Below are positions 12,001-24,600 of a DNA stretch of 61,423 nucleotides, one piece after another. Source of the DNA: Hirudo medicinalis (Eukaryota; Annelida; Clitellata; Hirudinida; Hirudinidae). The notes beneath the pieces were generated by a model. That model saw nothing but the letters and a program-made list of their open reading frames with translations, was not told the origin of the DNA and did not search any database. Each line of letters starts with the position of its first letter. Within the stretch, counting starts at the first letter, position 1. The DNA is taken from contig MPNW01000266.1 of assembly GCA_011800805.1 (NCBI GenBank), forward strand, positions 1 to 61,423. The letters run 5' to 3'. A program made the translations under genes and the position numbers.

Positions 12001-14010
12001 CAGAGCATAGCAAGTTCTCTGCTCATTAAATCGCAAAGACCTTTGAGGGCCGTCCTTCCTCCGATAACTCAAGAACAATTGGATATGTATTCAGAGATCG
12101 ACACGGAAGAACTGGTCAAGAAAGTGAAGGATCTTCTGAGCCAATACTCCATAAGTCAGAGGCTTTTTGGGGAGATGGTTTTAGGTCTATCACAAGGCAG
12201 CGTAAGTGATTTGCTGGCAAGACCCAAGCCCTGGCTAATGTTGACCCAAAAAGGGCGCGAACCATTCATAAGGATGCAGATATTTTTGGATGACGAAACT
12301 GCCATCACGAAGCTGGTCGCTGCTCAATTTCAAACGCCTGCCGAAAAACTTCTGAGGATGTCGAACCATACGGACCTCAAAGGTTGTTTCAGTTAATGAC
12401 TTTTCATAAATGCATCGCTTTAATTTACTAATTACATTTAACTTTGTATTGTAAATAATGCATCATCTTAATTGAAAGGCAATTAATTTGTTTTTGATCG
12501 AGCAATTATTTATCTGCCTTTAGGGGTTCAGAAACTTCGTCATTCCCCTCAGAATTCGACAGGATCTCCTCACCACATTCCCAACATAATATCCACCCTC
12601 CAATACGGAAACAAGTACCTGGGTTTTATGAATCACGATCCAATTCCTTTCAGGTCGTCCAAGCTGCCCCCTGTGGCGTCAAATTCATTTCTGGTCGGAC
12701 ATGCTTCCGACAATTACTTCGATAAACCAATTAAATACGAACCGTCGGTCGATATGAAAAGTCCGTTCGACATTTATTCTGGATCGAACATGTTCTTGCC
12801 AAAAACGTCGCTTTATTCTCTCGGATTTTACCAGCCCAGTACCATAGTTAGAGTTCCTCAGTTTGGTTCATCTGTAGAAAATGAATTCTTCCCAAATATT
12901 TCCACGCCCAAACCTTCTGATTCGAGTCCGGAACTTGATACGTTCGAAATAACTACGAAGGTGAAGGAAGTTCTGCAATTTCACAATTTGGGACAAAAAT
13001 TATTTGGAGAAGCCGTACTGGGCCTGTCTCAGGGATCTGTGAGTGAACTGCTCTCAAAACCCAAACCCTGGCACATGCTGAGCCTCAAAGGCAGAGAACC
13101 TTTTTTAAAGATGCACATGTGGCTGTTGGATCCTCTGAGCATTAACAGACTAAAAATCTATCAGGATCAAATCAAAAGTAAATATCAGTCTAGTTTTTAT
13201 TGTTTTTTTGTTTTTTTTTTATTTTAATCGATTTATTTACTTGCAGCAAAAAAGCGTAAATCGGCTAATGATGAATCCAACTTGAACGAAATACAGCAGA
13301 AAAAAACGAGGGTCTTTTTCTCAGAGGAACAAAAGCATTCGCTTCGCCAGGCCTACGCCGCAGATCCTTATCCGAGTCAATCGACTTTGGACGAACTTGC
13401 TTCAGATCTCGGAGTGGCCACCAAAACCGTAATCAATTGGTTCCACAATTACAGAATGAGAGCCAAGCAGCAGCTGAAATCCACAAACAGCTGTTCGATT
13501 CCAACATCTTTGACCAATTCAGCCAGTGAAGTCCAATCAATGAATGACAAAATCAGAGACGACGCTGGGAGTTTTGGGAGCGATGAAGATTGTTTAGACC
13601 AAGAAATAACCGTTGATGATGATCTGCCAGAGGAAGGAATGTCAACTGCTAAATCGCTTCAGTCGAATATGGGGCATGCGAGCAAAGAGGTTGATTTAAA
13701 AATGGAAGACATGTGTCGTCATCTGAAGACGGACGACGAAACAACCGTAATCAAAAGTGAAGAATTCGATTCAACTTATGAATCTCTAGAAATTGGATCT
13801 TGCATGTTTTCTTCCGGCTCAATAGCGAAACAAATGTGTTCTAATAAACGTAAGAGTGCCAAGCCTCAGTGGGTTTACGAGGGAACACAATTAGTAAAAG
13901 GTTTATATGAAACTTCTTCTGAGAACAAAACATTGGAAGAGGTCAAAAGTCTTGGCTTAGATTGCGATGGCGAAGACGTGAACCCAAACGAAGCAAAACC
14001 GGACCAATAG
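2612..14010 (+). CDS. CUX (cut): CUX/cut-type homeodomain transcription factor, 5' end outside window
   Basis: Sequence-specific nuclear DNA-binding protein of the CUX/cut family. Ten exons keep phase to the stop: 2612-2816, 4077-4137, 6170-6208, 7861-8169, 8944-9143, 10068-10718, 11096-11211, 11311-12382, 12524-13177, 13247-14010 (1356 codons). Three CUT repeats are visible at 10481-10705, 12099-12320 and 12937-13155, each with the core LGLSQG(S/T)VS(E/D)LL(S/A)(R/K)PK. The homeodomain (13300-13479) has the CUX-type recognition helix [15 protein letters not shown], and a basic KKRK stretch precedes it. Between CUT1 and CUT2 lie a motif [12 protein letters not shown] like the inter-cut motif of vertebrate CUX, and two similar segments [10 protein letters not shown] / [11 protein letters not shown]. 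The first visible exon begins at an acceptor, so the gene continues to the left. The acceptor of exon 4 was placed at 7861 because the nearer one (7845) breaks phase. Poly-Ser in exon 4 is encoded by a TCA/TCG microsatellite. ONECUT and SATB are excluded by three CUT repeats plus this homeodomain. Confidence 0.93.
2884..3095 (+). repeat. (ATT/ATC)n trinucleotide tract in CUX intron
   Basis: Long imperfect ATT array with ATC and GTC variants, 70 bases downstream of the first visible CUX exon. A second such tract lies in the same intron at 3738-3905. Confidence 0.95.
3738..3905 (+). repeat. (ATT/GTT)n trinucleotide tract
   Basis: Imperfect ATT/GTT/ACT array in the CUX intron. It produces spurious Ile/Val-rich open frames. 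Confidence 0.95.
4141..4285 (+). repeat. (TCA/TCG/TTC)n tract directly after a CUX exon
   Basis: Pyrimidine-rich trinucleotide tract that starts within 10 bases of the donor of the exon at 4077-4137. Confidence 0.9.
4300..4450 (+). mobile_element. Possible tRNA-derived SINE relic
   Basis: A perfect polymerase III B-box core (GGGTTCGAATCCC, 4363-4375) sits in a non-repetitive block inside a microsatellite-rich intron. The arms around the T-loop pair over only 3 bp and I find no A box at the right distance, so this is not a working tRNA gene. A decayed SINE is the simplest reading; confidence is low. Confidence 0.35.
9195..9250 (+). repeat. (AAT/AT)n tract in CUX intron
   Basis: Mixed AAT and TA repeats about 50 bases after the donor of the exon at 8944-9143. 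A (GAT)n tract follows at 9492-9530 and a long (ATT)n tract at 9692-9800 in the same intron. Confidence 0.9.
9692..9800 (+). repeat. (ATT)n microsatellite in CUX intron
   Basis: Long ATT array with occasional ATC units. Open frames of poly-Leu, poly-Asn and poly-Ile in this block arise only from the repeat. Confidence 0.95.
13300..13479 (+). other. Homeobox of the CUX gene
   Basis: The 60-residue homeodomain lies in the last exon. It has the helix-2 region of CUX proteins and a WFHNYR recognition helix (WF-N-R invariant positions present). His at the position after WF is characteristic of CUX proteins. The acidic/Ser-rich C-terminal tail after it shows no further domain that I recognise. Confidence 0.93.
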
Positions 14011-14553
14011 CCGGGCGCACAGAATTAATTTTTCAAATTATCCTGGTAGCACCATCTTTTTTTGGTCACTGCCTTAGTCTAGTCAGTATTCGAGTAAAAG
14101 AAACATTGCACGAAATTTGTTTGAAGGTTATGATAACAGGTCTGCAGCTTCTACCTCAACGCAGACAGCGATGAGGGATTCTCGTGATCTTGTTTTTTGT
14201 TATGAATCAAATTGACTATTTTTTTAAATAAATATGTGATGTGTTAATATTAATAGTTGTTCACTTTTAGATTCCAGACAAAATCTGATATTTTCGTGCA
14301 ATTTATCGCTTGTTTTTGTTGCTGATGTTGTATTATTTTCATGTCGTCGCCGAAAGCTTTTGTCCATTTGACACGGAGGTACAGTCCCGTTTGATGAATT
14401 TTACGACCGATCTCATTGTGATGTGCTCAAATGCATCGCCGTAGCAAAGTGTTTATAGCTCGTCTCCTCTGTGGCACAGTGATATTTATTTTTTCGAAAA
14501 TTATTTTTTTGATTAAATTATTTATTGTCACGTTTTGATGCATTCCTACACTT

Positions 14554-14559
14554 AATAAA
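14554..14559 (+). terminator. Candidate poly(A) signal of the CUX gene
   Basis: AATAAA about 540 bases after the CUX stop codon; another AATAAA lies at 14227-14232. Either could define the 3' end. Confidence 0.5.
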
Positions 14560-14584
14560 AGCTGTCTTAACGGTTTAGAAACAA

Positions 14585-14590
14585 TTTATT
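14585..14590 (-). terminator. Candidate poly(A) signal of ICMT
   Basis: AATAAA read on the minus strand, about 150 bases after the ICMT stop. It lies only about 30 bases from the CUX signal, so the two convergent transcripts probably end in or overlap the same short spacer. Confidence 0.5.
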
Positions 14591-14740
14591 ATACAACTCT
14601 TATAAAACGACACAGACACCTAACATCGAGCGAATTACATTGATAGGTCGCATCACATATTAAATAGCAAAATTTGAAACATGGCTGTTTGATTAATGAC
14701 AAAATATGAGATATCTTTAAATGCATTTTGATATTGCCAT

Positions 14741-16523
14741 CTATTGTAGATATTGAGACGGGTTGTAGCCAGAGATGAATGGCAGTCCGGTCGGAACCCT
14801 CCTCTGGTATTCCAGGTACTCTGCCCCAAAGAACCTGAACAGCGTGTACTCCTCGGTCGTTATCCTCTCCCGAAAGAACGACCAGGAGAAGATCGCATAA
14901 AGAACAGCACATATGGGATTGCACATCATAACCTGCAAGTTACACACCAAAACCATCATTAGCCTTAAGAAATATTGATCGATTTTATATGGGCATTCGG
15001 TCTAATTAATTTTTCTATCTCGACAGCATTAAATATTCATAGCTAGACCATTTGGACTAACCCTTGATGCAAAGTTATGAGCTAAAAGAACTGTAATTAC
15101 TGGCACGAAATTTTAAAATAACTCTTATAAAATAATGATATTAAATGTATATGGCAAGTTAATGTTGCAAAACACAACATTGAATTAAAGAGATGAGCTG
15201 GAAAATCTCATTTTTTTAAAAGATCAGGGTTTATCTGATTTTTGCATTACCATTACATAGAAGAATGGTCATTTTGAGAATCTATTTCCCTCATGGAAAA
15301 GGACAAAACAAGTGAATGAATCAGCATAATGAATGAAATAACATTCTAGTTGTGATGCTTCTGAGGAAACAATCACTATTTCTTCTGGACAACTATTTTT
15401 GGTTGAAGGTTCCAAATTTTTAACTAGATTCTAGATTTGTTTATATTGCCCATTCAATTTCAGTCATTTGGTTTTGCTCACCCCTGCCAGAATAGTAACA
15501 TTAACGAAATGTTGATCATTCGTCTCATCGAATGTTCAAGACACCAAAGGTATCAGACATTTTTAATAATTCAGTTGTCTAACTCACAATGAAGATGACA
15601 AGGTTGCAATTGCAATTAATTAAAGATTAACTGCAGCTTTTGCTGCTTTTAACTGTCATTCGAAGCATTTTAAATGAGAAATGAAATAGTACCTGTGTTC
15701 CAATGCTCCAGCAGAACCATCCCACATAAGCAGGGTGTCGACACCAGCCATAAAATCCAGTGGTTATGAGCACATGATCTGCTTCTCTCCGATTTCTGAT
15801 GTGATGGTTGAAGTTTGTCCCTGCATTCCACATGGCACCTTTCCTAAACACTTCACCAAACACCACCATCGACAATCCTGCTAGGCTCATTATGTTAGGC
15901 TCTGACAAAACTGAAAACACTTAAGTGTTAAAACATGTCTTAAATAATTCCATGTATTTGCTTGCCAATACCTGGAAAATAAATCCATTCCAAAATATAT
16001 TCTATGAAGCTTGCTACCACAGCCAAATGATATTCAAGGCTGTGGTTCAGGAGATAAGAATCCAAATTCAAATTTTGTGGATTTGTGAGGGCAGTGAAGA
16101 AATATTCCGACCAGTGAAAAAATGACAAGGCTGCTATGTACCATCCGCAGAGCCTCCAGCTTAATTGAGATGTAGCTAAACTCAATCCAATCCCGAATGA
16201 CACTCCCAAAAATAATGCTGGCCTGGCGATCTGCACAAAATTCGAAGCTACCACTAAACTACACATTGTAAATATTTTCAAAAACTCATTTTAAGTAATA
16301 GTATAACACAAACCCTTATTTCAGTGTAAGGCAAGCGAAGCCAGCAAATGCTACCAGCAACTAAGACAAAAATTGAAGTGGACAAATATGTATTTACTAC
16401 GCATCCTAAAATTTGACATAATAACATTCCAAAAAGTGTCAATAGGAAAACTTTCAGACTAATGTAGCCCTCCCGGCACAGCGCCATTTTAGAATTCATA
16501 TCAGATCCGTGAGTCGCAGACAT
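14741..16523 (-). CDS. ICMT: Protein-S-isoprenylcysteine O-methyltransferase
   Basis: Integral ER-membrane enzyme that methylates the C-terminal isoprenylcysteine of processed CAAX proteins (Ras, Rho, lamins), using S-adenosylmethionine. Four exons: 16523-16314, 16230-15972, 15910-15693, 14932-14741; they give 292 codons, close to the usual ~284. Diagnostic stretches include LDSYLLNHSLEY in exon 2, GSNFNH-like AGTNFNHHIRNR and the cofactor-binding GFYGWCRHPAYVGWF in exon 3, and NPIC with EEYLEYQRRVPTGLPFI in exon 4. Hydrophobic membrane segments fill exons 1 and 2. Exon 2 was started at 16230 because only that acceptor (TTTGTGCAG) preserves phase and gives family-like sequence. A second in-frame ATG eight codons downstream is a possible start. 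It is convergent with CUX. I see no defects. Confidence 0.96.
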
Positions 16524-16805
16524 GACAACATTGTTTACACCTTTCCTAATATAAGGCTCGTGCTTTTCATCACAGTTGTCATAAACATTAAAAAAAATAA
16601 TTTTTAATTAATTCAGCTTAATAATTATTTATCAATTTTATTATTTTTTATAAAGGTATTATTATTTAAATTTTACTTTTAACCATAAAATATTTAAATT
16701 TACATTTTCTTACAATAATATTATGATAACTTAATACATTTGTTTTAAATTCTTACTTTTAGTTCAAAATTTTTTTTCATAAATAAATTAGCTGATTTAG
16801 ACTTG

Positions 16806-17657
16806 TGGTCGTCCATTAATTATGTCAACAAATTTGAGGCAATTTTTGACCCCCTCCCTCCCCCTTGTCAACAACTGTCAAACCTTTAAAGACCCCCCCC
16901 CCTCCCCTATCAAAATTATGTAAAATAAAATGACCCCCCTCCTTTAAAAATGTTTTTACAATTTTAATTAGTGCCTTTTGTATTTTTATTTGTAACACTT
17001 TGAATTAGCGACTATTTTACTTTGAAAGTAAATAAAATAATTGTTAAACTGAATACTATTGTCATTTTTTTAAATATCAGCTTCTTTTATCTTCCCAAGG
17101 AAAAGTCAAATGTTCCTCTATTGTAGCAATAGTCATAGCATCAGATTCATCATTACCATCATTTTGTTGAACTAATATGCCGGACAAATCAACATCATCT
17201 TCATCTAATAATTAATCAAATTCATCTCCATCTTCAGCAATAATTGCCATCAGATCTTTCTGTCGTTTGGCAACCACTCGAATTGGCGGAAGAGTTTTTG
17301 TTGATAAACAGGTTAAATTTGGTATGTCCCTGATCGGTAATAACATTTGTCGGTAATGCTGAACAGTAATGTTAAGTAATGCCTACTTAACATGACTTAT
17401 GAACAGGGCCGCCGACAGAAATGTCGGGCTCATAGGCAGTGCCTAGTAGGCATAGAGGGCCTACTATATGTTATATTGACATATGTTATGTCAATTTGGT
17501 AATAGAAAGCACAAAAAATGTCCTGACTGTAAAATTTCAATATTTTAAAACCCGGGCGGACCCCTAAAAATTACCTGGCCCTTGGGCACTTTCTCCCTCA
17601 AACTTTGTCAAACCCCATCCCCCTACTTTATTGACATCATTTATGGACGGCCCCTAT
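16806..17657. mobile_element. Degenerate DNA transposon with terminal inverted repeats
   Basis: The left end (GTCCATTAATTATGTCAA at 16811) and the reverse complement of the right end (GTCCATAAATGATGTCAA, ending about 17650) agree at 19 of the first 22 positions. Both ends are followed by C-rich (left) or G/A-rich (right, inverted) tracts. Inside is a minus-strand open frame with a stop (see separate entry) and a perfect hairpin CCGACA-GAAA-TGTCGG at about 17408-17423. I found no clear target-site duplication, so the exact ends are uncertain by a few bases. The superfamily is not assigned. Confidence 0.7.
17077..17390 (-). pseudogene. Transposon-encoded protein remnant, C-terminal part
   Basis: A minus-strand frame of about 100 codons lies inside the TIR element and is interrupted by a single TAA, 30-some codons after the motif RVVAKRQKDLM. 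The part before the stop is basic; the part after is acidic (LLDEDDVDL) and ends in FPWEDKRS before its own stop. Codon-like composition contrasts with the surrounding non-coding DNA. I take it as the C terminus of a decayed transposase or accessory protein. The family is not recognised. Confidence 0.5.
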
Positions 17658-18462
17658 GTTGTATTATCACCAGCTGGGACTTTTACAATTTAATCACAAA
17701 TCGAATTGTACTATGGTGCACTACCAAAGCACGTTATTTTAATTCATTTGAAATGGAAGAAACCTTCCCGATGATATTTGTGTTGTAATACCAGTAATTA
17801 AATATTTTGATAATAGCCACTTTTGAAAGTTGAAATTTCAAAATGTTAATGATCATACAAAGCGAAAGTATTATCAAATGAGTCTGTGAAAAACTGTCAC
17901 TAATTGGACTGCATTAATAAGAGCCTTAGAGATATTTTTACATGTTTACCAACCACAATTCAGAGTGCCATTTTTACAGTACTATTCATTAAACATTTTA
18001 GTTATGTTGAAAAGTTTTGTGAGTGGAATTGTTCAGTTCGTAACCGTAAATTCTGATATAATCATGTTAAACTGTTCATCTGGAATGTTAAACACTCTAA
18101 AGGAATTTACTACAATAATACTGTTACATAAAACAAGGTATGGGTATAATTGCGAGGACAATGAAATATTTGAGAGTGGATAAATGAGAAAGTCTAATTA
18201 ATGTCGCGCTCACAATACTTTGAAAACCTAATAATGACGCTGAACATTCTCATCCACGCTTCTTTTCTTGGAGACCGACGCATTTACTCGAGCCACGTAA
18301 TTTAATATCTGCCTCCGCATCATTAATAAGAGGAGATGCCAGCCTTGTGAGATTTAGATTCCTGATGCCCACCAATCGCTGGCGGCAATCACTATCATCA
18401 TCATCATCATCATCCCTATCAGCATCGTTACGATCATCATCAGAAGCAGTTAGGTAGCACTA

Positions 18463-18470
18463 TTTATAAG
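18463..18470 (+). promoter_or_regulatory. Candidate TATA box of laminin beta
   Basis: TTTATAAG stands about 180 bases upstream of the initiator ATG. If used, transcription would start near 18495 and give a 5' leader of about 150 bases without an upstream intron. Confidence 0.4.
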
Positions 18471-18644
18471 CCAGATGTGCATCATGCTGGCAAGGTGTAG
18501 CTGAACAACGAAGTTGAACTTAATTCCTTCTCTTGTTTGTTGTTAATATTACTGTTGTTGTCGTTGCTCTCAGGACTATTCAGTAAATCAGTGATGGTTA
18601 TGGTGTGAAGTCTTGCTTCGGAAAATTAGGATATTTAACAGAAA

Positions 18645-21600
18645 ATGGATTTCATTTCTTATCTGTGGCTCCTTTTCACTGCCTGGACACTGCTTGACAA
18701 GAGTAAGTAGGCGTGAAGAAAAACATTGGTTTTCTTTGTTTTAAATGCAATTCTGACTAAATATGTGCTTAATAGAAAATTAACACACAATTATTAATTT
18801 TATCACACAAACACATTTATTCCAAAACAACTGATTCTTAGTTTTCTGGTTGGAGACTCAGAATTAGCAAAAATTGAATGTCCACTTGCTTCACAGATGC
18901 GTGCAATCGCTTACAATCATTTATTAGATTCAAGTCTTACATCTCGAGCGTAAAATTCAAGTTTATTTAAATAAAAAATAAAGACCTACTAATACGAAAT
19001 TTAAAAGTTTTATAAACATTAATTATTATAAATAACTGAAGGCGCTCACGGGCAGAGAGAAGCGAAAACCCCGAAAACGTCATCATGTCAGGATGGTGGT
19101 TGTTTTCCAGCTACTGGAAACCTCCTTCTCGGGAGAGAGGCAAACCTGACCACAAATTCAACTTGCGGATTAGATGGACCCGAAAAGTGACTTGCACTCT
19201 ATTCGTTGTTTTATTAAGAAATTTACTGTTTTATTTTTTACTTTAAAGTTTCGAACTCCGACGCACCGTATGTCGATATTTTAAATTACATCATATCGGC
19301 CGTTCAAATTAAATTTTCATTCAACAAAATAATCCAAACAATTTTTTTCATTCGGATGGGACGAATTTTACTTTCAGCTACTGCATCGTCAGTAACCTGA
19401 AAAGCGGAGGAAATAGCAGAACGAAGAGGAGTGACTGCTTCACCTGCGACTCTACGAAACCCTACAGCAGGTGGAACAAAAACAGCTATCGCATAGTGAA
19501 CATCGTCAGCGACAAAAATTCCTGGTGGCAGGCCAGGCCTGGAGAGAACAACGTCTTCATCCAGTTGGACTTGGAGGCAGAGTTCCACTTCACCCATCTG
19601 CTCGTGACCTTCAGAACCTTTCGACCTGCCGCCATGCTCGTGGAAAGGTCATACGACTTTGGAAAGACCTGGAAGGTTTATAGGTAAGAATTTAAGATTT
19701 TTAGCTAGTATTATTAGATGTTTTAAACTATAAATGTTTTTCTCCAGGTATTTTGCCGAAAATTGTCCATCGTCTTTCCCTGGTGTTCCCCTCCATCAGC
19801 CACTGAACGCCAGCATCCCCTACTGCATGTCCAAGTATTCCAATCCAATTCCTTCCTCTGAGGGAGAGGTCGAAAACTTTATCAAATGTTTTTGGATGAA
19901 TATGATATCTTGGAGATTATGATGATGATACCTGGAAATTGAATTGTTTTGGTGATTGATTGATTACAATCAAACTGTTGATCACAACAATCAACATGTT
20001 TTTCCGGCGTTTGACAAAATTAGATACAAAATGATGAATGGACTTGTTTTGCTTGTGAGCCTGAGAGCTGGTTATGTTCAAGTGAGATAGTGAAGGTGTG
20101 AGGGGACTAATTTCCCAATTGGTGGAAGGCATGCATTTGGAATCATTCAAGTGAATCTGTGCAAATATATTTATTTATAATTGATGATGATTATGATTGA
20201 TGACTTCGATAGAGATAATGATGATGATGATGAAGAAAACTTTCAGGTCATCCTTAAAGTATTGCCGCCTGCTGAACACATAGAGGATCCTTACAGTGAA
20301 GACGTCCAGAACCTCCTCAAAATGACCAACATGAGAATCAACTTCACCAAACTCCATGCTCTAGGTTTCAATTATTTCGTCACCGTTGTCGTTGTTTGGA
20401 AAAATTCGCAGTTGATGATTGTGGTAGCATCAAACGTCAGTTTAGCCTTTTTCAGTAGTGGCAATCATTTATCTTGAGGAGATGACCTGTATTTTTTTCA
20501 TCTTAAAATAGGTCAGAGGGGGGAGGGGAAGCGTTGCCCCCACCTCTCCCTTCTCCCCAAATGACGTCCCTGGACCTCAACCATGAAAATGCTAATTTGA
20601 GAATGACCATATCTAAATTTCTTGAATAAATAAAACCCAAAATAAATACAATCAAAATAGATCAACAATACAAAATTTAATATTAATAATAACCATTTTT
20701 TTGACAACAGGTGACGATTTGTTCCAAGAATCTGCCAAGCGAAACTATTATTATGCCATCAAAAATATGAAGGTCAGAGGCACTTGCTCTTGCTACGGTC
20801 ATGCCTCTGAGTGTGGTCCCGCACCTGGCCAGGCAAGAGTCCCCAATATGGTAAATACTTATAAATGTGTTTAATAATAAAAGTTATGAGGTGTTAATAC
20901 AAATGTACTACTTGCAATTTAATGATGGCATATAGTTAAAATTTAATTCTATGCAAATATAAATGCTAAGTCATTTAAACCTCTACATATCGGAATGGAT
21001 GGCCCTCCATCGATGTGAGAGAAGGTGCAGCATGCTGATCACATGGCATCAACAATCATTGCCATCACAATCATCATATGAGTTTTTTGACTTTTCGACA
21101 ATTTATGAAAACAATACATTATTAGTTGTGTTGCTCAAGATTGCGCTGCTTGTGCTCGTTGTACAAAGTGTCAAATTTCTAAATATAATTCGTGAGCATC
21201 AAAACACGAAGTTAAGGTGTGCTTTTTGAAACGCAAGCTATTTTTCTAACTTCACATTAATGCTATCTGTAAGGATATATGAGTTAGTCATAAGAGGGGT
21301 CAAGGAAGTCTTTAATACGGCATTTATATTATTAATAATATTATTATTATTTATCAATTATAATATCAAATTAGTCGACGTTCACGTTTATTAAGAGATG
21401 CAACGAGTAATTTGCATGACGCAAATGTAGCTACTCCAGCTAAAAGTATCTTTAAATGATACTCGCTTAGTCACAAAGGAGACATTAATTAGGTAGGCAC
21501 TTAAAGCGCGCTAATATATCGTAATAATTGTTGTGGTTACTGTAACAATCACAACAACGCAGGGGTATTTCCTTATTTGAAATTCACAAACCGCGACAAA

Positions 21601-24600
21601 TATTTGCCAGTTCTTGCCACGAAATATTCTAGAATTCATCTTAAACTGGTGCACTGCAAATAAGACCCAATTCCTTGGAGCTGTTGAAGGAATTGGCTTC
21701 ATGTTACATCTTGATGGAAAGGCTATTTGGCCTCTCGAACAGCAAATATCTGGGAGAACTTCTGACCAAATACATTAAATTAGCATTTTATTCAATTGTG
21801 ACTCAAAGCTAATTCTCTTTCGATTGTTTATGTTATCTTCACCTATTATAAATATTCCATATTTTTAAAACTTAAAGCGTTTCCCGAGCGAAATGTGCGG
21901 CATTTCCTACGATGTTTGATGTGTGAATCAACGATAGATGGTCTTGTTATTACTATTCCATGATTTCTTCAGTTAGCAGCCGGTGAATGCTTTGATAAGC
22001 AGCATTTTCAAGCAACTGGTTGTGAGGAATAAAGCGTATGCCCAGGCTTCCTGGAGCAGTCCACTCCTTAGTATGTGCATGTTAAACGTATGTGTGAGTG
22101 TGTGTGTGTGTGCGCGCGCGCTTGAGCCGATCCAGCTATCCTATTGAAATTAATCAGGAAATTCTTCAAATTGTTAGCGCCAAACTGAACGAATCCAATT
22201 GATGCAAAGAGTTTAGTCTTCGGGGAGGTTTGCTATTTTAAGAGCGTGTTTGTTGATGCTAAAACTTTTCTTCAGAAGCTGCAGCTTAGCTAGTGAGCTC
22301 ACCTCATTGTTTGTTGTGTGGCATATAATTTGGAGGCCATAATAAAACACCCATCTATGAGCAACACCAGTTTTTTTTTGATAAAATGCGTCAAAAAACC
22401 CGCAATAAAAATTGTAAATATAGTATTCTAGATAATATTTACTCTAAGAACTTTTAGACTTCGTTGATACCATTCCCTATTCCTCGTAGGTGTATGGAAT
22501 TTGCAAATGCAAGCATCATACGGCTGGCAACAACTGTGAAAGATGTGCAGACTTCTACAACGATTCCCCATGGAAGCCCGGTTTGATAACCGAAAAGAAC
22601 GAATGCAAAAGTGATTTCAATTTTCGATTGCCTTGCCTTGTGAAATACAATCACTTTTTTTCAAATTCTTAAAGTCAATACATTTTTCTTCAAATTGACG
22701 TGTAATATTTAATCAGATGAATGTATTGTTTTCAGGATGCAACTGCAACAATCATGCTAACAAGTGCCACTTTGACCCTGCCGTTTATATGGCAAGCGGT
22801 ATGATCAGTGGAGGAGTCTGCGATGACTGTCAGCACAATACCATGGGCCAACACTGTAACGAGTGTAAACCACACTTTTATCCAAATCCATATTCTACCA
22901 TGGACAGACCAGATGCTTGCATAGGTCAGTTCACTTATTAGTTTAATTATTTTTTAAACACAACTAAAATGCTACATAAATGTTTCCACATAAGCGGAAC
23001 TTTTTATTTAATTTTAATTCTCCCAACAGAGTGTGATTGCGATCCGTCTGGCTCCGAAAATGGCGGCGAGTGCGATGCGGGGACCGATCCTGAGTTGGAT
23101 TTAGAGGCTGGAAGATGCCAGTGCAAGAGGTTTGTTGCTGGGAGAAGATGCGATGCCTGCATGCCTGGATATTGGAATCTCAACAGGGATAATCCAGATG
23201 GCTGTGAACGTTAGTGCAAAATTATGTTTAAAATCAACGTTCAACTGAACTAAATCCGTGAATAAAATGTTTAACCTCTTTCTGCGATATTTAGATATAT
23301 TGAAAGGAGTCAATAACAAATAATAAATATGCTTTTTATATATTTTGCATATCTCTCTGAAATAAAATGCTTTCTTGATATCCTTCCTACAACCAGTCAT
23401 AAGTGAACTTATTAAAACCTTTGGACATAACATAACTATTGATTTAAATTTTTTAAGATTAACCTCGGTAAATTATATATTTTTAAGTCTTATAAAATGT
23501 GAAATTGCAGCCTGCTCATGCAATGCTGTTGGAACTGTCTCTGGTTATGAATGCCATTCATCTTCTGGAGGTTGTGAATGTAAAAGATTTGTGACAGGAA
23601 GAACTTGCGACCAGTGCATGGTTGGTCTGATTTAAGTTTCAGTCATAAGGAGTCATAAAGTTGAACCTACAATAGTTTGCCTTGAGTTGTGCATTTTTGG
23701 ACATGCTAGTTACCTTAGCTATTTTGTCATTGAGATTGATGATATGCATTAACATGCCAATTACCTATGTTATTGTTATAGCTTTGCATAATGAGTTACT
23801 GCCTGCAACTGATTGTCTTAAAAATTGAATCAACATCATTAAAATCTTTTGATTCTTTAAAAACTGGTTTAATTGTAATATAAAAAGGCATGACCAAACT
23901 TTCAAACCAATACTTTCAGTGAGCAAATTTATTAACAGCCAGATTACTGGGGCCTCGGAACTGACCCCCAAGGATGCAAACCATGCCACTGCGATGCGGG
24001 GTCCTATTCTACTCAATGTGACCTTTACACGGGTCAATGCAGATGCCGCCCCAACGTTACTGGTCGGCACTGCAACCAGTTGGTGCCACAACATTTCTTC
24101 CCGGTACCTGATTGGCTCATTTATGAAGCCGAATTTGCGAGAGGGTTTGGTGTAAGTGATTTCTAATTACGAGTTTGGTGTTGTTTACTCAAAATGTGTT
24201 TTGATAATTTATTTTTAACTTCTGATCCTCAATTTTCATCTTTAATTTCAAATCATAAATTTCACCAAATGTTGCTCTTCCCCATTTGAGTTCAAACTTA
24301 TTAAGATGACCCATTAGATTTATAAAAAAAAAAAAAACTTGGGCTTTGGAGTAAAACTTGCCAACAAAACTGATTATTCGCTTGCTTGCTCCTTAACATT
24401 TGGTAGAATTTACTCATTTTAGCTCAAAAGTTGTTGCGCATTACGAAGCCATTCGAAGGATCTGCACTCGTTTTGCGTTATTGAGAAGCTGCCATTAGTC
24501 TGACGAGTTTCTCGGGAACTTTGTGTTTTCCTGACATTCTCGTCATCATTGTAATGATGACCATTAGGTCCATTATTTGCAATTGCAAAAATTCCTATTC

